64,000 nt of DNA from Pseudomonas caspiana (GTDB lineage: Bacteria; Pseudomonadota; Gammaproteobacteria; Pseudomonadales; Pseudomonadaceae), in NCBI RefSeq assembly GCF_002158995.1, contig NZ_LOHF01000023.1, forward strand, positions 11,811-75,810, read 5' to 3'. Under the pieces are notes generated by a model. The model saw only the letters and a program-made list of their open reading frames with translations. It ran no database searches and was not told the DNA's origin. Made by a program: the position numbers and the translations under genes. Below are positions 42,487 to 52,217 of the stretch, in pieces; the stretch's first letter is position 1; each line of letters begins with the position of its first letter.

Positions 42487-43710
42487 ATGAAATTTGTAGA
42501 TGAAGTATCGATTCGAGTAAAAGCCGGTGACGGCGGCAACGGTTGCATGAGCTTCCGTCGCGAAAAATTCATTGAAAACGGCGGCCCTAACGGCGGTGAT
42601 GGTGGTGATGGCGGCTCGATCTTCATGGTCGCCGACGAAAACCTCAACACCCTGGTTGACTACCGTTACACCCGTCACTTTGATGCTGAGCGCGGTTCCA
42701 ACGGTGGCAGCGCCGACTGCACCGGCAAGAAGGGCGAAGAGTTAGTGTTGCGCGTGCCAGTGGGTACGACGGTCATCGACGCCAGCACTCAGGAAGTCAT
42801 TGGCGACCTGACAAAGGCTGGTCAGCGTCTGTTGGTGGCGATGGGTGGTTGGCACGGTCTGGGCAACACCCGATTCAAATCCAGTACCAACCGTGCGCCA
42901 CGTCAGACTACGCCGGGCAAGCCGGGCGACCAGCGTGACCTCAAGCTTGAGCTGAAAGTGCTGGCCGACGTTGGTTTGCTGGGCTTGCCTAACGCAGGCA
43001 AAAGTACCTTCATTCGCTCTGTTTCTGCGGCCAAGCCGAAAGTGGCTGACTATCCGTTCACGACCCTGGTGCCAAACCTGGGTGTGGTCAGTGTCGATCG
43101 CTGGAAGAGCTTTGTGGTTGCGGACATTCCGGGTCTGATCGAAGGTGCTTCCGGTGGCGCAGGCTTGGGGATTCGCTTCCTCAAGCACTTGGCGCGTACT
43201 CGCTTGTTGCTGCACCTCGTTGACATGGCTCCGCTGGACGAGAGCAGTGCTCCGGATGCTGCGGAAGTCATCGTTAACGAGCTGGTCAAATTCAGCCCTT
43301 CCCTGGCTGAGCGTGATCGTTGGCTGGTACTGAACAAGTGCGACCAGATTCTTGAGGAGGAGCATGAGGCTCGCGTCAAGGAGATCGTTGATCGTCTGGA
43401 ATGGACGGGCCCTGTCTACGTAATCTCGGCGATTGCCAAAGAAGGCACCGAGCAGCTTAGCCGTGACATCATGCGCTATCTCGAAGAGCGCGCTCAGCGC
43501 ATTGCTGAAGAGCCTGGCTATGCTGAAGAGCTGGCTGAGCTGGATCAGCGCATCGAAGATGAAGCCCGCGCCCAGTTGCAGGCGCTGGATGACAAGCGTG
43601 CGTTGCGCCGTAGCGGCGTGAAGAGCGTGCATGACATCGGCGAAGACGATTGGGATGAGGAAGACGAGGATGATGAAGACGGTCCGGAAATCATTTACGT
43701 CCGCGACTGA
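42487..43710 (+). CDS. obgE: GTPase ObgE/CgtA
   Basis: Essential GTPase that links 50S ribosome assembly with stress and replication control. The 407-residue protein has the glycine-rich Obg fold (VKAGDGGNGCMSFRREKFI and NGGDGGDGGSIF), a G domain with Walker A GLPNAGKST, switch motif DIPGLIEGAS, NKCD specificity motif, and a strongly acidic C-terminal tail (DWDEEDEDDEDG). The start at 42487 (MKFVDEVS) has GGGAGG upstream; an ATG 20 codons earlier lacks support. A terminator follows. Confidence 0.97.
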   Translation: MKFVDEVSIRVKAGDGGNGCMSFRREKFIENGGPNGGDGGDGGSIFMVADENLNTLVDYRYTRHFDAERGSNGGSADCTGKKGEELVLRVPVGTTVIDASTQEVIGDLTKAGQRLLVAMGGWHGLGNTRFKSSTNRAPRQTTPGKPGDQRDLKLELKVLADVGLLGLPNAGKSTFIRSVSAAKPKVADYPFTTLVPNLGVVSVDRWKSFVVADIPGLIEGASGGAGLGIRFLKHLARTRLLLHLVDMAPLDESSAPDAAEVIVNELVKFSPSLAERDRWLVLNKCDQILEEEHEARVKEIVDRLEWTGPVYVISAIAKEGTEQLSRDIMRYLEERAQRIAEEPGYAEELAELDQRIEDEARAQLQALDDKRALRRSGVKSVHDIGEDDWDEEDEDDEDGPEIIYVRD

Positions 43711-43728
43711 TCCTCTGCAGTAAACTAG

Positions 43729-43757
43729 ACGCCGCTTAGAGATAAGCGGCGTTTTTG
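43729..43757 (+). terminator. Terminator after obgE
   Basis: ACGCCGCTTA and TAAGCGGCGT form a perfect stem around GAGA, followed by a T-run. Confidence 0.9.
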
Positions 43758-43813
43758 TATCTGATATCTTGAATTTGTATCTACCAAAATTCTCTGGCTA
43801 AGGTTGGAAGATG

Positions 43814-44932
43814 ATGCGCAGCAAAGTGACGGGTGCCCAACGCTGGGTCGTGAAGATTGGCAGTGCCTTGCTGACCGCGGATGGCAAGGGGCTGGATCGT
43901 TCGGCGATGGGTGTTTGGGTCGAGCAGATGGTGGCGCTGCATGAGGCGGGCGTTGAGTTGGTCCTGGTTTCTTCCGGGGCTGTGGCTGCCGGTATGAGCC
44001 GTTTGGGCTGGACTTCGCGACCCAGTGCCATGCATGAGCTGCAAGCTGCCGCTGCAATTGGTCAGATGGGGCTGGTTCAGGCGTGGGAGTCCAGCTTTGC
44101 CGAGCACGGCCGCCACACGGCGCAGATTCTGCTTACCCATGACGACCTTTCCGACCGCAAGCGTTACCTGAATGCTCGCAGTACGCTGCGCACTCTGGTT
44201 GATCTGGGTGTTGTTCCGGTCATCAATGAAAACGACACCGTTGTGACTGACGAGATTCGTTTTGGTGATAACGATACCCTGGCGGCGTTGGTCGCCAATC
44301 TGGTCGAGGCGGACTTGCTGGTGATCCTCACTGATCGCGACGGCATGTTTGATGCTGACCCGCGCAACAACCCTGAGGCTCAATTGATCTACGAAGCGCG
44401 TGCCGATGATCCGGCGCTGGACGCCGTAGCAGGTGGTACGGGTGGTGCGCTCGGGCGTGGTGGTATGCAGACCAAGTTGCGTGCGGCGCGGCTGGCAGCC
44501 CGTTCGGGGGCGCATACGGTGATCGTGGGTGGGCGTATCGAGCGCGTGCTGGCGCGTCTTAAAGGCGGTGAGCGACTGGGTACATTGTTATCGCCTGAGC
44601 GTGAAATGCTTGCTGCTCGCAAGCAGTGGTTGGCCGGGCACTTGCAAACTCGCGGCACGTTGGTGCTGGACGAGGGGGCCGTGGCTGCGCTGAGCAAGGA
44701 TCATAAAAGTCTGCTGCCTGTCGGGGTCAAGCTGGTTCAGGGCAGTTTCCGTCGTGGCGAGATGGTTGTGTGCGTTGCACCTGATGGCCGCGAAGTTGCT
44801 CGTGGTCTGAGTAATTACAGCGCTCTTGAGGCGCAGAAGATTATTGGTCAGTCATCGGATGCGATCGTGCGGGTGCTTGGTTATATGGCTGAGCCTGAGC
44901 TGGTTCATCGGGATAACCTGATTCTGGTTTGA
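43814..44932 (+). CDS. proB: Glutamate 5-kinase
   Basis: First enzyme of proline synthesis, phosphorylating the glutamate side chain; normally feedback-inhibited by proline. The 372-residue protein has an amino-acid kinase domain (WVVKIGSALLTADG, VSSGAVAAGM, INENDTV, GTGGALGRGGMQTKL) and a C-terminal PUA domain (GTLVLDEGAVAAL onward). Two adjacent ATGs are possible; the second at 43814 gives MRSKVTG, the usual start. No proA gene is adjacent. Confidence 0.96.
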   Translation: MRSKVTGAQRWVVKIGSALLTADGKGLDRSAMGVWVEQMVALHEAGVELVLVSSGAVAAGMSRLGWTSRPSAMHELQAAAAIGQMGLVQAWESSFAEHGRHTAQILLTHDDLSDRKRYLNARSTLRTLVDLGVVPVINENDTVVTDEIRFGDNDTLAALVANLVEADLLVILTDRDGMFDADPRNNPEAQLIYEARADDPALDAVAGGTGGALGRGGMQTKLRAARLAARSGAHTVIVGGRIERVLARLKGGERLGTLLSPEREMLAARKQWLAGHLQTRGTLVLDEGAVAALSKDHKSLLPVGVKLVQGSFRRGEMVVCVAPDGREVARGLSNYSALEAQKIIGQSSDAIVRVLGYMAEPELVHRDNLILV

Positions 44933-44972
44933 ATTCACTTGATTCCCATCGTTGCTTTGGCGAAGCGGGATT

Positions 44973-45052
44973 CCGGTAGGAGCGAACTTGTTCGCGAGCA
45001 GTTGTATGCGTTGTGGCGAAAGCCGTCTCGCGAACAAGTTCGCTCCTACCGG
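44973..45052. repeat. REPIN-like hairpin, family c
   Basis: Arms CCGGTAGGAGCGAACTTGTT and the inverted copy ending CTCCTACCGG, between co-directional proB and creA. Another copy is at 45589. Confidence 0.92.
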
Positions 45053-45111
45053 GTATCGCATTTCAGCGGTGGGTAGCGCTGGCCGGATATCTACAAGATA
45101 AGGAACACGTA

Positions 45112-45582
45112 ATGCGCGTAATTAAGGGGTTGCTCGGGGCTTTGCTGGTACTGCCGATGCTGGCTTCTGCCGAAGAAATCGGTCAGGTGTCGACGGTGTT
45201 CAAACTCGTCGGGCCGAACGATCGAATTGTGGTTGAGGCTTTCGATGATCCAAAAGTCGATGGCGTAACCTGCTATCTGTCGCGTGCCAAGACGGGAGGG
45301 GTGAAGGGTGGTCTTGGTCTGGCTGAAGATCGTGCCGAGGCGTCCATCGCTTGTCGTCAGGTTGGTCCGATTCACTTCAAGGGCGAGCTGAAGGACGGTG
45401 ATGAGGTTTTCAAAGAGCGCACCTCGCTGGTGTTCAAAACCATGCAGGTTGTGCGTTTCTTCGATAAAAAGCGTAATGCTCTGGTTTACCTGGTCTACAG
45501 CGACCGGATTATCGAAGGTAGTCCGCAGAATGCTGTGACGGCGATTCCGATCCTGCCGTGGTCGCCCGCTCCCGCGCCCTAA
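45112..45582 (+). CDS. creA: CreA family periplasmic protein
   Basis: A 156-residue exported protein starting MRVIKGLLGALLVLPMLASA, a Sec signal peptide. The mature part follows the CreA family pattern: EIGQVSTVFKLVGPNDRIVV, VTCYLSRAKTGGVKG, and a Cys pair (TCYL, ACRQ) likely forming a disulfide. Function in the envelope is unknown. The start at 45112 has AAGGAA upstream; an in-frame ATG 33 codons earlier lies in the REPIN and is rejected. No creBCD is near. Confidence 0.92.
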   Translation: MRVIKGLLGALLVLPMLASAEEIGQVSTVFKLVGPNDRIVVEAFDDPKVDGVTCYLSRAKTGGVKGGLGLAEDRAEASIACRQVGPIHFKGELKDGDEVFKERTSLVFKTMQVVRFFDKKRNALVYLVYSDRIIEGSPQNAVTAIPILPWSPAPAP

Positions 45583-45588
45583 GATTTA

Positions 45589-45662
45589 CCGGTAGGAGCG
45601 AACTTGTTCGCGAGACGTCGTACCTGATGCGCCGCCCTCGCGAACAAGTTCGCTCCTGCCGG
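45589..45662. repeat. REPIN-like hairpin, family c
   Basis: Arms CCGGTAGGAGCGAACTTGTT and inverted copy ending CTCCTGCCGG, between convergent creA and rpsT, about 0.6 kb from its sister copy. Confidence 0.92.
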
Positions 45663-45692
45663 GTTACTGTAATTCATCAAATCGCAGACAAC

Positions 45693-45721
45693 AAAAAACC
45701 GACCCTTGGGTCGGTTTTTTT
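45693..45721 (-). terminator. Terminator after rpsT
   Basis: AAAAAACCGACCC and GGGTCGGTTTTTTT pair around TT; 18 bases after the rpsT stop and usable in both directions. Confidence 0.92.
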
Positions 45722-45739
45722 ACGGCTTAAGCTTATCGC

Positions 45740-46018
45740 TTAGGCTGCAGCAGCAACGCTCAGGTCTTTGATGTGACCGTTCAGGCGGCTTTTATGACGA
45801 GCAGCTTTGTTCTTGTGGATGATGCCTTTATCGGCCATACGGTCGATAACTGGCACGGCCAGAACATAAGCAGCTTGTGCTTTTTCAGCGTCTTTTGCGT
45901 CGATGGCTTTAACTACATTCTTGATGTAGGTACGAACCATGGAACGCAGGCTGGCGTTGTGGCTGCGACGCTTCTCAGCCTGTTTTGCACGTTTTTTGGC
46001 GGAAGGTGTGTTGGCCAC
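45740..46018 (-). CDS. rpsT: Small ribosomal subunit protein bS20
   Basis: A 92-residue basic ribosomal protein starting MANTPSAKKRAKQAEKRRSH and ending with a short Ala run. It binds 16S rRNA early in 30S assembly. The start is preceded by GAGGAG. A promoter with a perfect -35 lies about 55-80 bases upstream. It is divergent from murJ. Confidence 0.98.
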   Translation of the reverse strand: MANTPSAKKRAKQAEKRRSHNASLRSMVRTYIKNVVKAIDAKDAEKAQAAYVLAVPVIDRMADKGIIHKNKAARHKSRLNGHIKDLSVAAAA

Positions 46019-46071
46019 CGTCGAGCTCCTCGAAAGACTTTTTAGGGAATAGCTTACAAAATAGGCCGCGA

Positions 46072-46100
46072 ATCATGCCGATGACTGAATTGATTGTCAA
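46072..46100 (-). promoter_or_regulatory. Sigma70-type promoter of rpsT
   Basis: On the minus strand, TTGACA (46100-46095), 17 bases, then CATGAT (46077-46072). The -35 is perfect, the -10 is four of six. Confidence 0.65.
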
Positions 46101-46270
46101 GGGTTGGTGATCGGTTCCGCCGAGTGGTTGCTATGTTCAACCGGGATATTTATTTCCGGTGTGCGACCTGTAAACTCGCCGGCTTTGCCTCTGTGCTTTT
46201 GCGGCGCGGAGTATCGCATAAATGGACAGGTTAATCGCCTTGTCCTTTAGCCAAGGCGCTAAATTCTTTA

Positions 46271-47809
46271 ATGAACCTACTCAAATCATTGGCTGCCGTT
46301 AGCTCTATCACCATGCTTTCCCGGGTGTTGGGCTTTGTTCGCGATACCATCATCGCGCGTACATTTGGCGCGGGAATGGCGACGGATGCGTTCTTCATTG
46401 CCTTCAAATTGCCCAATTTACTGCGCCGTATTTTTGCGGAGGGGGCTTTTTCCCAGGCATTCGTGCCTATCCTGGCGGAATACAAAAGCCAACAAGGCGA
46501 GGAGGCGACGCGCACCTTTGTGGCGTATGTCACCGGGCTGCTGACGCTGGTTCTGGCACTGGTCACTCTGCTCGGGATAATCGCTGCGCCTTGGGTGATC
46601 TGGGCGACTGCCCCGGGTTTTGCCGATACGCCGGAGAAGTTCGCGCTGACGTCTGATCTGTTGCGAGTGACCTTTCCTTATATATTGCTGATTTCGCTGT
46701 CTTCGCTGGCTGGCGCAATTCTGAATACCTGGAACCGCTTTTCGGTTCCCGCTTTCGTGCCGACCCTGCTTAACGTCAGCATGATTTTCTTTGCGTTGTT
46801 CCTGACGCCTTATTTCGACCCGCCAGTGATGGCGTTGGGCTGGGCGGTACTGGTCGGCGGATTGCTGCAATTGCTCTATCAGCTGCCGCATCTGAAAAAG
46901 ATCGGTATGTTGGTACTGCCGCGCCTGAATCTGCGTGATACCGGCGTTTGGCGGGTTATGAAGCAGATGCTGCCTGCCATCCTTGGCGTGTCGGTCAGTC
47001 AGATTTCTCTGATCATCAATACGATATTTGCCTCGTTTCTTGTCGCCGGTTCGGTGTCCTGGATGTACTACGCCGACCGTTTGATGGAATTGCCGTCAGG
47101 TGTGCTGGGGGTGGCCTTGGGCACGATCCTGTTGCCGATCCTCTCGAAAACCTATGCCAGCAAGGATCGTCAGGAGTATTCAAGAATTCTCGACTGGGGC
47201 TTGCGCCTGTGTTTTGTGCTGGTTCTGCCTTGCACTCTGGCACTGGGGATTCTGGCCGAGCCGTTGACCGTTTCCCTGTTCCAGTACGGTAAATTCGATG
47301 CAGTGGATGCGGCCATGACCCAGCGGGCATTGATCGCTTATTCAGTGGGGTTGCTGGGCATCATTCTCATCAAGGTGCTGGCACCGGGCTTTTATGCACA
47401 ACAAAATATTCGCACCCCGGTGAAAATCGCAATCTTCACCCTTATTGTTACTCAACTGCTCAACCTGATCTTTATCGTACCGCTGCAACATGCCGGGCTG
47501 GCCCTGGCGATCAGCGTTGGCGCCTGCATCAACGCACTGCTGCTGTTCTGGCAGTTGCGAAAGCAGGATCTGTTTCAGCCGCAGCCGGGGTGGACGAAGT
47601 TTCTGTTCAAGCTGTGTCTGGCGGTCGGGGTGATGTCTGGCGTGTTGTTTGGCCTGATGCACGTGATGCCCGCCTGGAGTGACGGGCAAATGCTGGAGCG
47701 CTTCATTCGTCTTGGCGCACTGGTGGCAGCAGGGGTTGTGGCGTATTTCGCGACTTTGTTGCTATTGGGCTTCCGACTTAAGGATTTCGCCCGCAGCGCA
47801 GTGCTGTAA
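46271..47809 (+). CDS. murJ: Lipid II flippase
   Basis: Polytopic inner-membrane protein of 512 residues that flips lipid II to the periplasm for peptidoglycan assembly. The N-terminal MNLLKSLAAVSSITMLSRVL, RDTIIARTFGAG and FRRIFAEGAFSQAFVP-like sequence are hallmarks of MurJ/MviN, with about 14 hydrophobic helices. Formerly mviN. It lies upstream of ribF with a 132-base gap. Confidence 0.97.
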   Translation: MNLLKSLAAVSSITMLSRVLGFVRDTIIARTFGAGMATDAFFIAFKLPNLLRRIFAEGAFSQAFVPILAEYKSQQGEEATRTFVAYVTGLLTLVLALVTLLGIIAAPWVIWATAPGFADTPEKFALTSDLLRVTFPYILLISLSSLAGAILNTWNRFSVPAFVPTLLNVSMIFFALFLTPYFDPPVMALGWAVLVGGLLQLLYQLPHLKKIGMLVLPRLNLRDTGVWRVMKQMLPAILGVSVSQISLIINTIFASFLVAGSVSWMYYADRLMELPSGVLGVALGTILLPILSKTYASKDRQEYSRILDWGLRLCFVLVLPCTLALGILAEPLTVSLFQYGKFDAVDAAMTQRALIAYSVGLLGIILIKVLAPGFYAQQNIRTPVKIAIFTLIVTQLLNLIFIVPLQHAGLALAISVGACINALLLFWQLRKQDLFQPQPGWTKFLFKLCLAVGVMSGVLFGLMHVMPAWSDGQMLERFIRLGALVAAGVVAYFATLLLLGFRLKDFARSAVL

Positions 47810-47907
47810 GCAAGAGTTGTAACGGGTAGTCGTCGGTTTTTCCCATTGTGGAGCGGCGACTGTTGTTTTGCCTCGGCGTGTTCCTGTCGTCCGGGGCTGT
47901 GTGTGGT

Positions 47908-47913
47908 TATAAT
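47908..47913 (+). promoter_or_regulatory. Consensus -10 upstream of ribF
   Basis: A perfect TATAAT 28 bases before the ribF start; the matching -35 position has no good hexamer. Likely serves the ribF-ileS-lspA-fkpB run. Confidence 0.5.
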
Positions 47914-47941
47914 CGGCCACTTTATGAGCAAGAAGTGCTTT

Positions 47942-48880
47942 ATGCAGCTGGTTCGAGGCCTCCATAATCTGCGCCCCCAGCATCGGGGCTGCGTCGCCAC
48001 TATTGGCAACTTTGACGGTGTTCACCGGGGCCACCAGGCTATCCTGGGGCGCTTGCGTGATCGTGCTGTTGAGTTGGGCGTGCCCAGTTGCGTGGTTATT
48101 TTCGAGCCGCAGCCGCGTGAGTTTTTTGCTCCGGCTACTGCTCCCGCCCGTCTGGCTCGCTTGCGTGACAAGCTGGAGCTGCTGGCCGCTGAAGGCGTTG
48201 ATCGGGTGCTGTGTCTGGCGTTCAACCAGCGTTTGAGTAAGCTCAGCGCGGCGGAGTTCGTCGACACCGTGTTGATCGACGGGCTTGGCATACAACATTT
48301 AGAGGTGGGCGATGATTTCCGCTTCGGTTGCGACCGGATCGGCGACTTCGACTTCCTGCAAAAGGCGGGCGATGCCCGCAGCTTTACGGTTGAGGCGGCG
48401 CAGACCGTTGAGATCGATGGCGTTCGCGTCAGCAGTACCAAGGTGCGTAACGCTCTGGCAGTGGCGGATTTCGCCCTCGCCGAGCGTATGCTCGGACGTC
48501 CGTTCCGGATTACCGGGCGGATTCTGCACGGCCAGAAACTCGCGCGGCAGTTGGGTACGCCCACGGCCAACGTGCAGCTCAAACGGCGTCGTGTGCCGCT
48601 GACCGGGGTTTATCTGGTCAGTGCGAGCATTGATGGCAAGACCTGGCCGGGTGTCGCCAATATTGGCGTTCGTCCGACCGTGGCAGGTGATGGCAGTGCC
48701 CACCTTGAAGTGCATCTTCTGGACTTTGCCGGTGATCTTTACGACCGGCGTTTGACGGTGGCTTTCCACCATAAGCTGCGCGATGAGCAGCGGTTCGCCT
48801 CACTGGAGGCGCTCAAGACGGCGATCAATGCGGATGTCGCCGCCGCCCGTGCCCATTGGCATGGCCAACCCGCTAATTAA
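47942..48880 (+). CDS. ribF: Bifunctional riboflavin kinase / FAD synthetase
   Basis: Makes FMN and FAD from riboflavin and ATP. The 312-residue protein has the N-terminal adenylyltransferase domain (ATIGNFDGVHRGHQAIL, VRVSSTKVRNAL) and the C-terminal flavokinase domain (GTPTANVQLKRR, GVANIGVRPTV). The start at 47942 (MQLVRGLHNL) follows the TATAAT element closely; longer in-frame starts would begin upstream of it and are rejected. ileS follows after nine bases. Confidence 0.97.
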   Translation: MQLVRGLHNLRPQHRGCVATIGNFDGVHRGHQAILGRLRDRAVELGVPSCVVIFEPQPREFFAPATAPARLARLRDKLELLAAEGVDRVLCLAFNQRLSKLSAAEFVDTVLIDGLGIQHLEVGDDFRFGCDRIGDFDFLQKAGDARSFTVEAAQTVEIDGVRVSSTKVRNALAVADFALAERMLGRPFRITGRILHGQKLARQLGTPTANVQLKRRRVPLTGVYLVSASIDGKTWPGVANIGVRPTVAGDGSAHLEVHLLDFAGDLYDRRLTVAFHHKLRDEQRFASLEALKTAINADVAAARAHWHGQPAN

Positions 48881-48889
48881 GAGCCTGAA

Positions 48890-51721
48890 ATGACCGATTA
48901 TAAAGCCACGCTAAACCTTCCGGACACCGCCTTCCCAATGAAGGCCGGCCTGCCCCAGCGCGAGCCGCAAACTCTGCAGCGCTGGGACAGCATTGGCCTG
49001 TACCAGAAGCTGCGCGAAATTGGCAAGGATCGTCCGAAGTTCGTTCTGCACGACGGTCCTCCTTATGCCAACGGCAATATTCACATCGGTCACGCCGTTA
49101 ACAAGATTCTCAAGGACATGATCCTGCGCTCGAAAACGCTTGCGGGTTTCGACGCGCCTTATGTTCCGGGTTGGGATTGCCACGGTCTGCCGATCGAGCA
49201 CAAGGTTGAAGTGACTCACGGCAAGAACCTGTCCGCGGACAAGACTCGCGAGCTGTGCCGCGCTTATGCCGCCGAACAGATTGAAGGGCAGAAGTCCGAG
49301 TTCATTCGTCTGGGTGTCCTGGGCGACTGGAGCAATCCTTACCTGACCATGAACTTCACCAACGAAGCCGGGGAAATCCGTGCGTTGGCGGAAATGGTCA
49401 AGGGCGGGTTCGTGTTCAAGGGGCTCAAGCCCGTGAACTGGTGTTTCGACTGTGGCTCGGCTCTGGCTGAAGCAGAAGTCGAGTATCAAGACAAAAAGTC
49501 TTCCACCATCGACGTGGCGTTCCCGGTTGCCGATGAAGCGAAGCTGGCGGCCGCGTTTGGCGTGGAATCGTTGAGCAAACCTGCCGCCATCGTGATCTGG
49601 ACCACCACCCCGTGGACCATCCCTGCCAACCAGGCGCTGAACGTTCATCCCGAGTTCGAATACGCGCTGGTTGATGTTGGCGACAGGCTGCTGGTGCTGG
49701 CCGCCGAGCTGGTTGAAAGCTGCCTGACCCGCTACAAGCTGGAAGGTACCGTTATCGCCACCGCGACCGGTGCTGCGCTGGAGCTGATCAATTTCCGCCA
49801 CCCGTTCTATGACCGTTTGTCGCCGCTGTATCTGGCCGACTACGTTGAGCTGGGCGCTGGCACCGGCGTTGTACACAGCGCCCCGGCCTATGGCGTGGAC
49901 GACTTTGTCAGCTGCAAAAAATACGGCATGACCAACGACGACATCCTCAGCCCGGTGCAGAGCAACGGTGTGTATGTCGATTCGCTGGAGTTCTTCGGTG
50001 GTCAGTTCATCTTCAAGGCGAACCAGGCGATCATCGACAAGCTTGCCGAAGTGGGCAGTTTGATGGACACCGAAACCATCACTCACAGCTACATGCACTG
50101 CTGGCGCCACAAGTCTCCGCTGATCTATCGCGCAACCGCGCAGTGGTTCGTCGGCATGGACAAGCAGCCTGAAGCTGGCGACACCCTGCGTGAGCGGGCG
50201 GTCAAGGCTATCGAAGACACCACATTTGTTCCGGCATGGGGGCAGGCGCGCCTGCACTCGATGATCGCCAACCGTCCTGACTGGTGCATTTCACGTCAGC
50301 GCAACTGGGGCGTGCCGATCCCGTTCTTCCTGCACAAGGAAAGCGGCGAACTGCATCCGCGCACCGTTGAGTTGATGGAAGAAGTCGCCAAACGCGTCGA
50401 GAAAGAAGGCATCGAAGCCTGGTTCAAGCTGGACGCTGCCGAGCTATTGGGTGACGAAGCGCCGAAGTACGACAAGATTTCCGACACGCTGGACGTCTGG
50501 TTCGACTCGGGTACTACGCATTGGCACGTGCTGCGCGGTTCGCACCCGATGGGGCATGAAACTGGCCCGCGTGCCGACTTGTACCTGGAAGGCTCCGATC
50601 AACACCGTGGCTGGTTCCACTCGTCGCTGCTGACCGGATGTGCCATCGACAACCACGCGCCCTACCGCGAATTGCTGACCCATGGTTTCGTCGTCGACGA
50701 AAACGGTCGCAAGATGTCCAAATCGCTGAACAACGTCGTGGCGCCGCAGAAAGTCAACGATTCGCTGGGCGCAGACATCATGCGTCTGTGGGTTTCGGCG
50801 ACTGACTACTCCGGCGAAATGGCTGTTTCCGATCAGATCCTGCAGCGCAGTGCTGATGCCTACCGCCGGATCCGCAACACTGCCCGTTTCCTGCTCTCGA
50901 ACCTGAGCGGTTTCAATCCAGCTACCGATATTCTGCCGCCGGAAGACATGTTGGCGCTGGATCGTTGGGCGGTAGACCGTGCCTTGCTGTTGCAACGCGA
51001 GCTGGAAGAGCATTACGGCGAATACCGTTTCTGGAACGTGTACTCCAAGATCCACAACTTCTGCGTGCAGGAGTTGGGTGGTTTCTATCTGGACATCATC
51101 AAGGATCGCCAATACACCACGGCAGCGGACAGCACGGCACGTCGCTCTTGCCAGACCGCGTTGTTCCACATCTCCGAAGCGCTGGTTCGCTGGATCGCAC
51201 CGATCCTGGCGTTCACCGCCGATGAGCTGTGGCAGTACCTGCCGGGCGAGCGTAATGAGTCGGTCATGCTCAACACCTGGTATCAGGGGCTGAGCGAAAT
51301 GCCGGCTGACTTCGAGCTGGACCGCGCCTACTGGGAGCGGATCATGGCGGTGAAGGTCGCGGTCAACAAGGAAATGGAAAATCTGCGTGCAGCCAAGGCG
51401 ATTGGCGGCAACCTCCAGGCCGAAGTGACTCTGTATGCTGAAGACGCACTGGTCACCGATCTGTCGAAGCTGAGCAACGAGCTGCGCTTTGTATTGATTA
51501 CTTCCACGGCCAGTGTCGCGCCATTGCTCGATGCTCCGGCCGATGCAGTAGTGACCGAAGTGGCAGGGCTGAAGCTCAAGGTAGTCAAATCCAGCCACGC
51601 CAAGTGCGCCCGTTGCTGGCATCACCGTGCTGACGTGGGTGTGAATCCGGAGCATCCGGAAATCTGCGGTCGTTGCGTAGACAACATCAGCGGTGCAGGC
51701 GAGGTTCGTCACTATGCCTAA
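48890..51721 (+). CDS. ileS: Isoleucyl-tRNA synthetase
   Basis: Class I synthetase of 943 residues that charges tRNA-Ile and edits valine. It has the HIGH motif (GNIHIGHAVNKIL), the KMSKS loop (GRKMSKSLNN), the editing-domain sequence WTTTPWTIPANQAL, and a C-terminal zinc ribbon (CARCWHHR and CGRCVDN). The bacterial-type with zinc finger is consistent with a mupirocin-sensitive form, though this was not tested. The last eight bases overlap the lspA start. Confidence 0.98.
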   Translation: MTDYKATLNLPDTAFPMKAGLPQREPQTLQRWDSIGLYQKLREIGKDRPKFVLHDGPPYANGNIHIGHAVNKILKDMILRSKTLAGFDAPYVPGWDCHGLPIEHKVEVTHGKNLSADKTRELCRAYAAEQIEGQKSEFIRLGVLGDWSNPYLTMNFTNEAGEIRALAEMVKGGFVFKGLKPVNWCFDCGSALAEAEVEYQDKKSSTIDVAFPVADEAKLAAAFGVESLSKPAAIVIWTTTPWTIPANQALNVHPEFEYALVDVGDRLLVLAAELVESCLTRYKLEGTVIATATGAALELINFRHPFYDRLSPLYLADYVELGAGTGVVHSAPAYGVDDFVSCKKYGMTNDDILSPVQSNGVYVDSLEFFGGQFIFKANQAIIDKLAEVGSLMDTETITHSYMHCWRHKSPLIYRATAQWFVGMDKQPEAGDTLRERAVKAIEDTTFVPAWGQARLHSMIANRPDWCISRQRNWGVPIPFFLHKESGELHPRTVELMEEVAKRVEKEGIEAWFKLDAAELLGDEAPKYDKISDTLDVWFDSGTTHWHVLRGSHPMGHETGPRADLYLEGSDQHRGWFHSSLLTGCAIDNHAPYRELLTHGFVVDENGRKMSKSLNNVVAPQKVNDSLGADIMRLWVSATDYSGEMAVSDQILQRSADAYRRIRNTARFLLSNLSGFNPATDILPPEDMLALDRWAVDRALLLQRELEEHYGEYRFWNVYSKIHNFCVQELGGFYLDIIKDRQYTTAADSTARRSCQTALFHISEALVRWIAPILAFTADELWQYLPGERNESVMLNTWYQGLSEMPADFELDRAYWERIMAVKVAVNKEMENLRAAKAIGGNLQAEVTLYAEDALVTDLSKLSNELRFVLITSTASVAPLLDAPADAVVTEVAGLKLKVVKSSHAKCARCWHHRADVGVNPEHPEICGRCVDNISGAGEVRHYA

Positions 51722-52217
51722 GGCAGCTTTTGGCCGCTTGGCCTGGCTCTGGTTGAGTCTGTTGGTCCTGGTCGTTGACCAGGCCACCAAGTACTACTTC
51801 GAGAACCGCCTGGAGTTGTACGAGCAAATCGTGATCATTCCGGACTACTTCAGCTGGATGCTCGCTTACAACACCGGCGCGGCTTTCAGCTTCCTGGCGG
51901 ACAGTTCGGGCTGGCAGCGCTGGCTGTTTGCGTTGATTGCTGTTGTGGTCAGTGTGGTGCTCGTGGTCTGGCTCAAGCGTCTTGGGCGTGATGACACCTG
52001 GCTGGCCATTGCTCTGGCATTGGTATTGGGCGGCGCGCTCGGCAATCTGTACGACCGTGTTGCTATCGGTCACGTCATCGACTTCATTTTTGTTCATTGG
52101 AAAGAGCACGGCTTCCCGGCGTTCAATGTCGCTGACAGCGCGATTACTGTCGGCGCAATCATGCTGGCGCTGGACATGTTCAAGAGCAAGAAAACCGGAG
52201 AACCTGCTAATGACTGA
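51714..52217 (+). CDS. lspA: Lipoprotein signal peptidase
   Basis: Inner-membrane aspartic protease that removes signal peptides from diacylated prolipoproteins. The 167-residue protein has four membrane helices and the catalytic Asp pair D123 (GHVIDFIF) and D141 (FNVADSAI), with the VDQATKYYFE and YNTGAAFSFLA motifs. Its start overlaps ileS by eight bases and its end overlaps fkpB by eight bases, so translation is coupled in the run. Confidence 0.97.
   Translation: MPKAAFGRLAWLWLSLLVLVVDQATKYYFENRLELYEQIVIIPDYFSWMLAYNTGAAFSFLADSSGWQRWLFALIAVVVSVVLVVWLKRLGRDDTWLAIALALVLGGALGNLYDRVAIGHVIDFIFVHWKEHGFPAFNVADSAITVGAIMLALDMFKSKKTGEPAND

Noticed and set aside
44973..45662. The two family c hairpins around creA as a possible composite mobile element
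   Set aside because: They are ordinary REPIN copies; no transposase, target duplication or terminal repeat beyond the arms is visible.
46141..46159. Short AT-rich dyad CCGGGATATTTATTTCCGG between rpsT and murJ
   Set aside because: Could be an operator, but it is imperfect, and no regulator or known motif supports it.
48911..50257. Minus-strand open frame opposite ileS
   Set aside because: Shadow of ileS; composition and lack of start signals.
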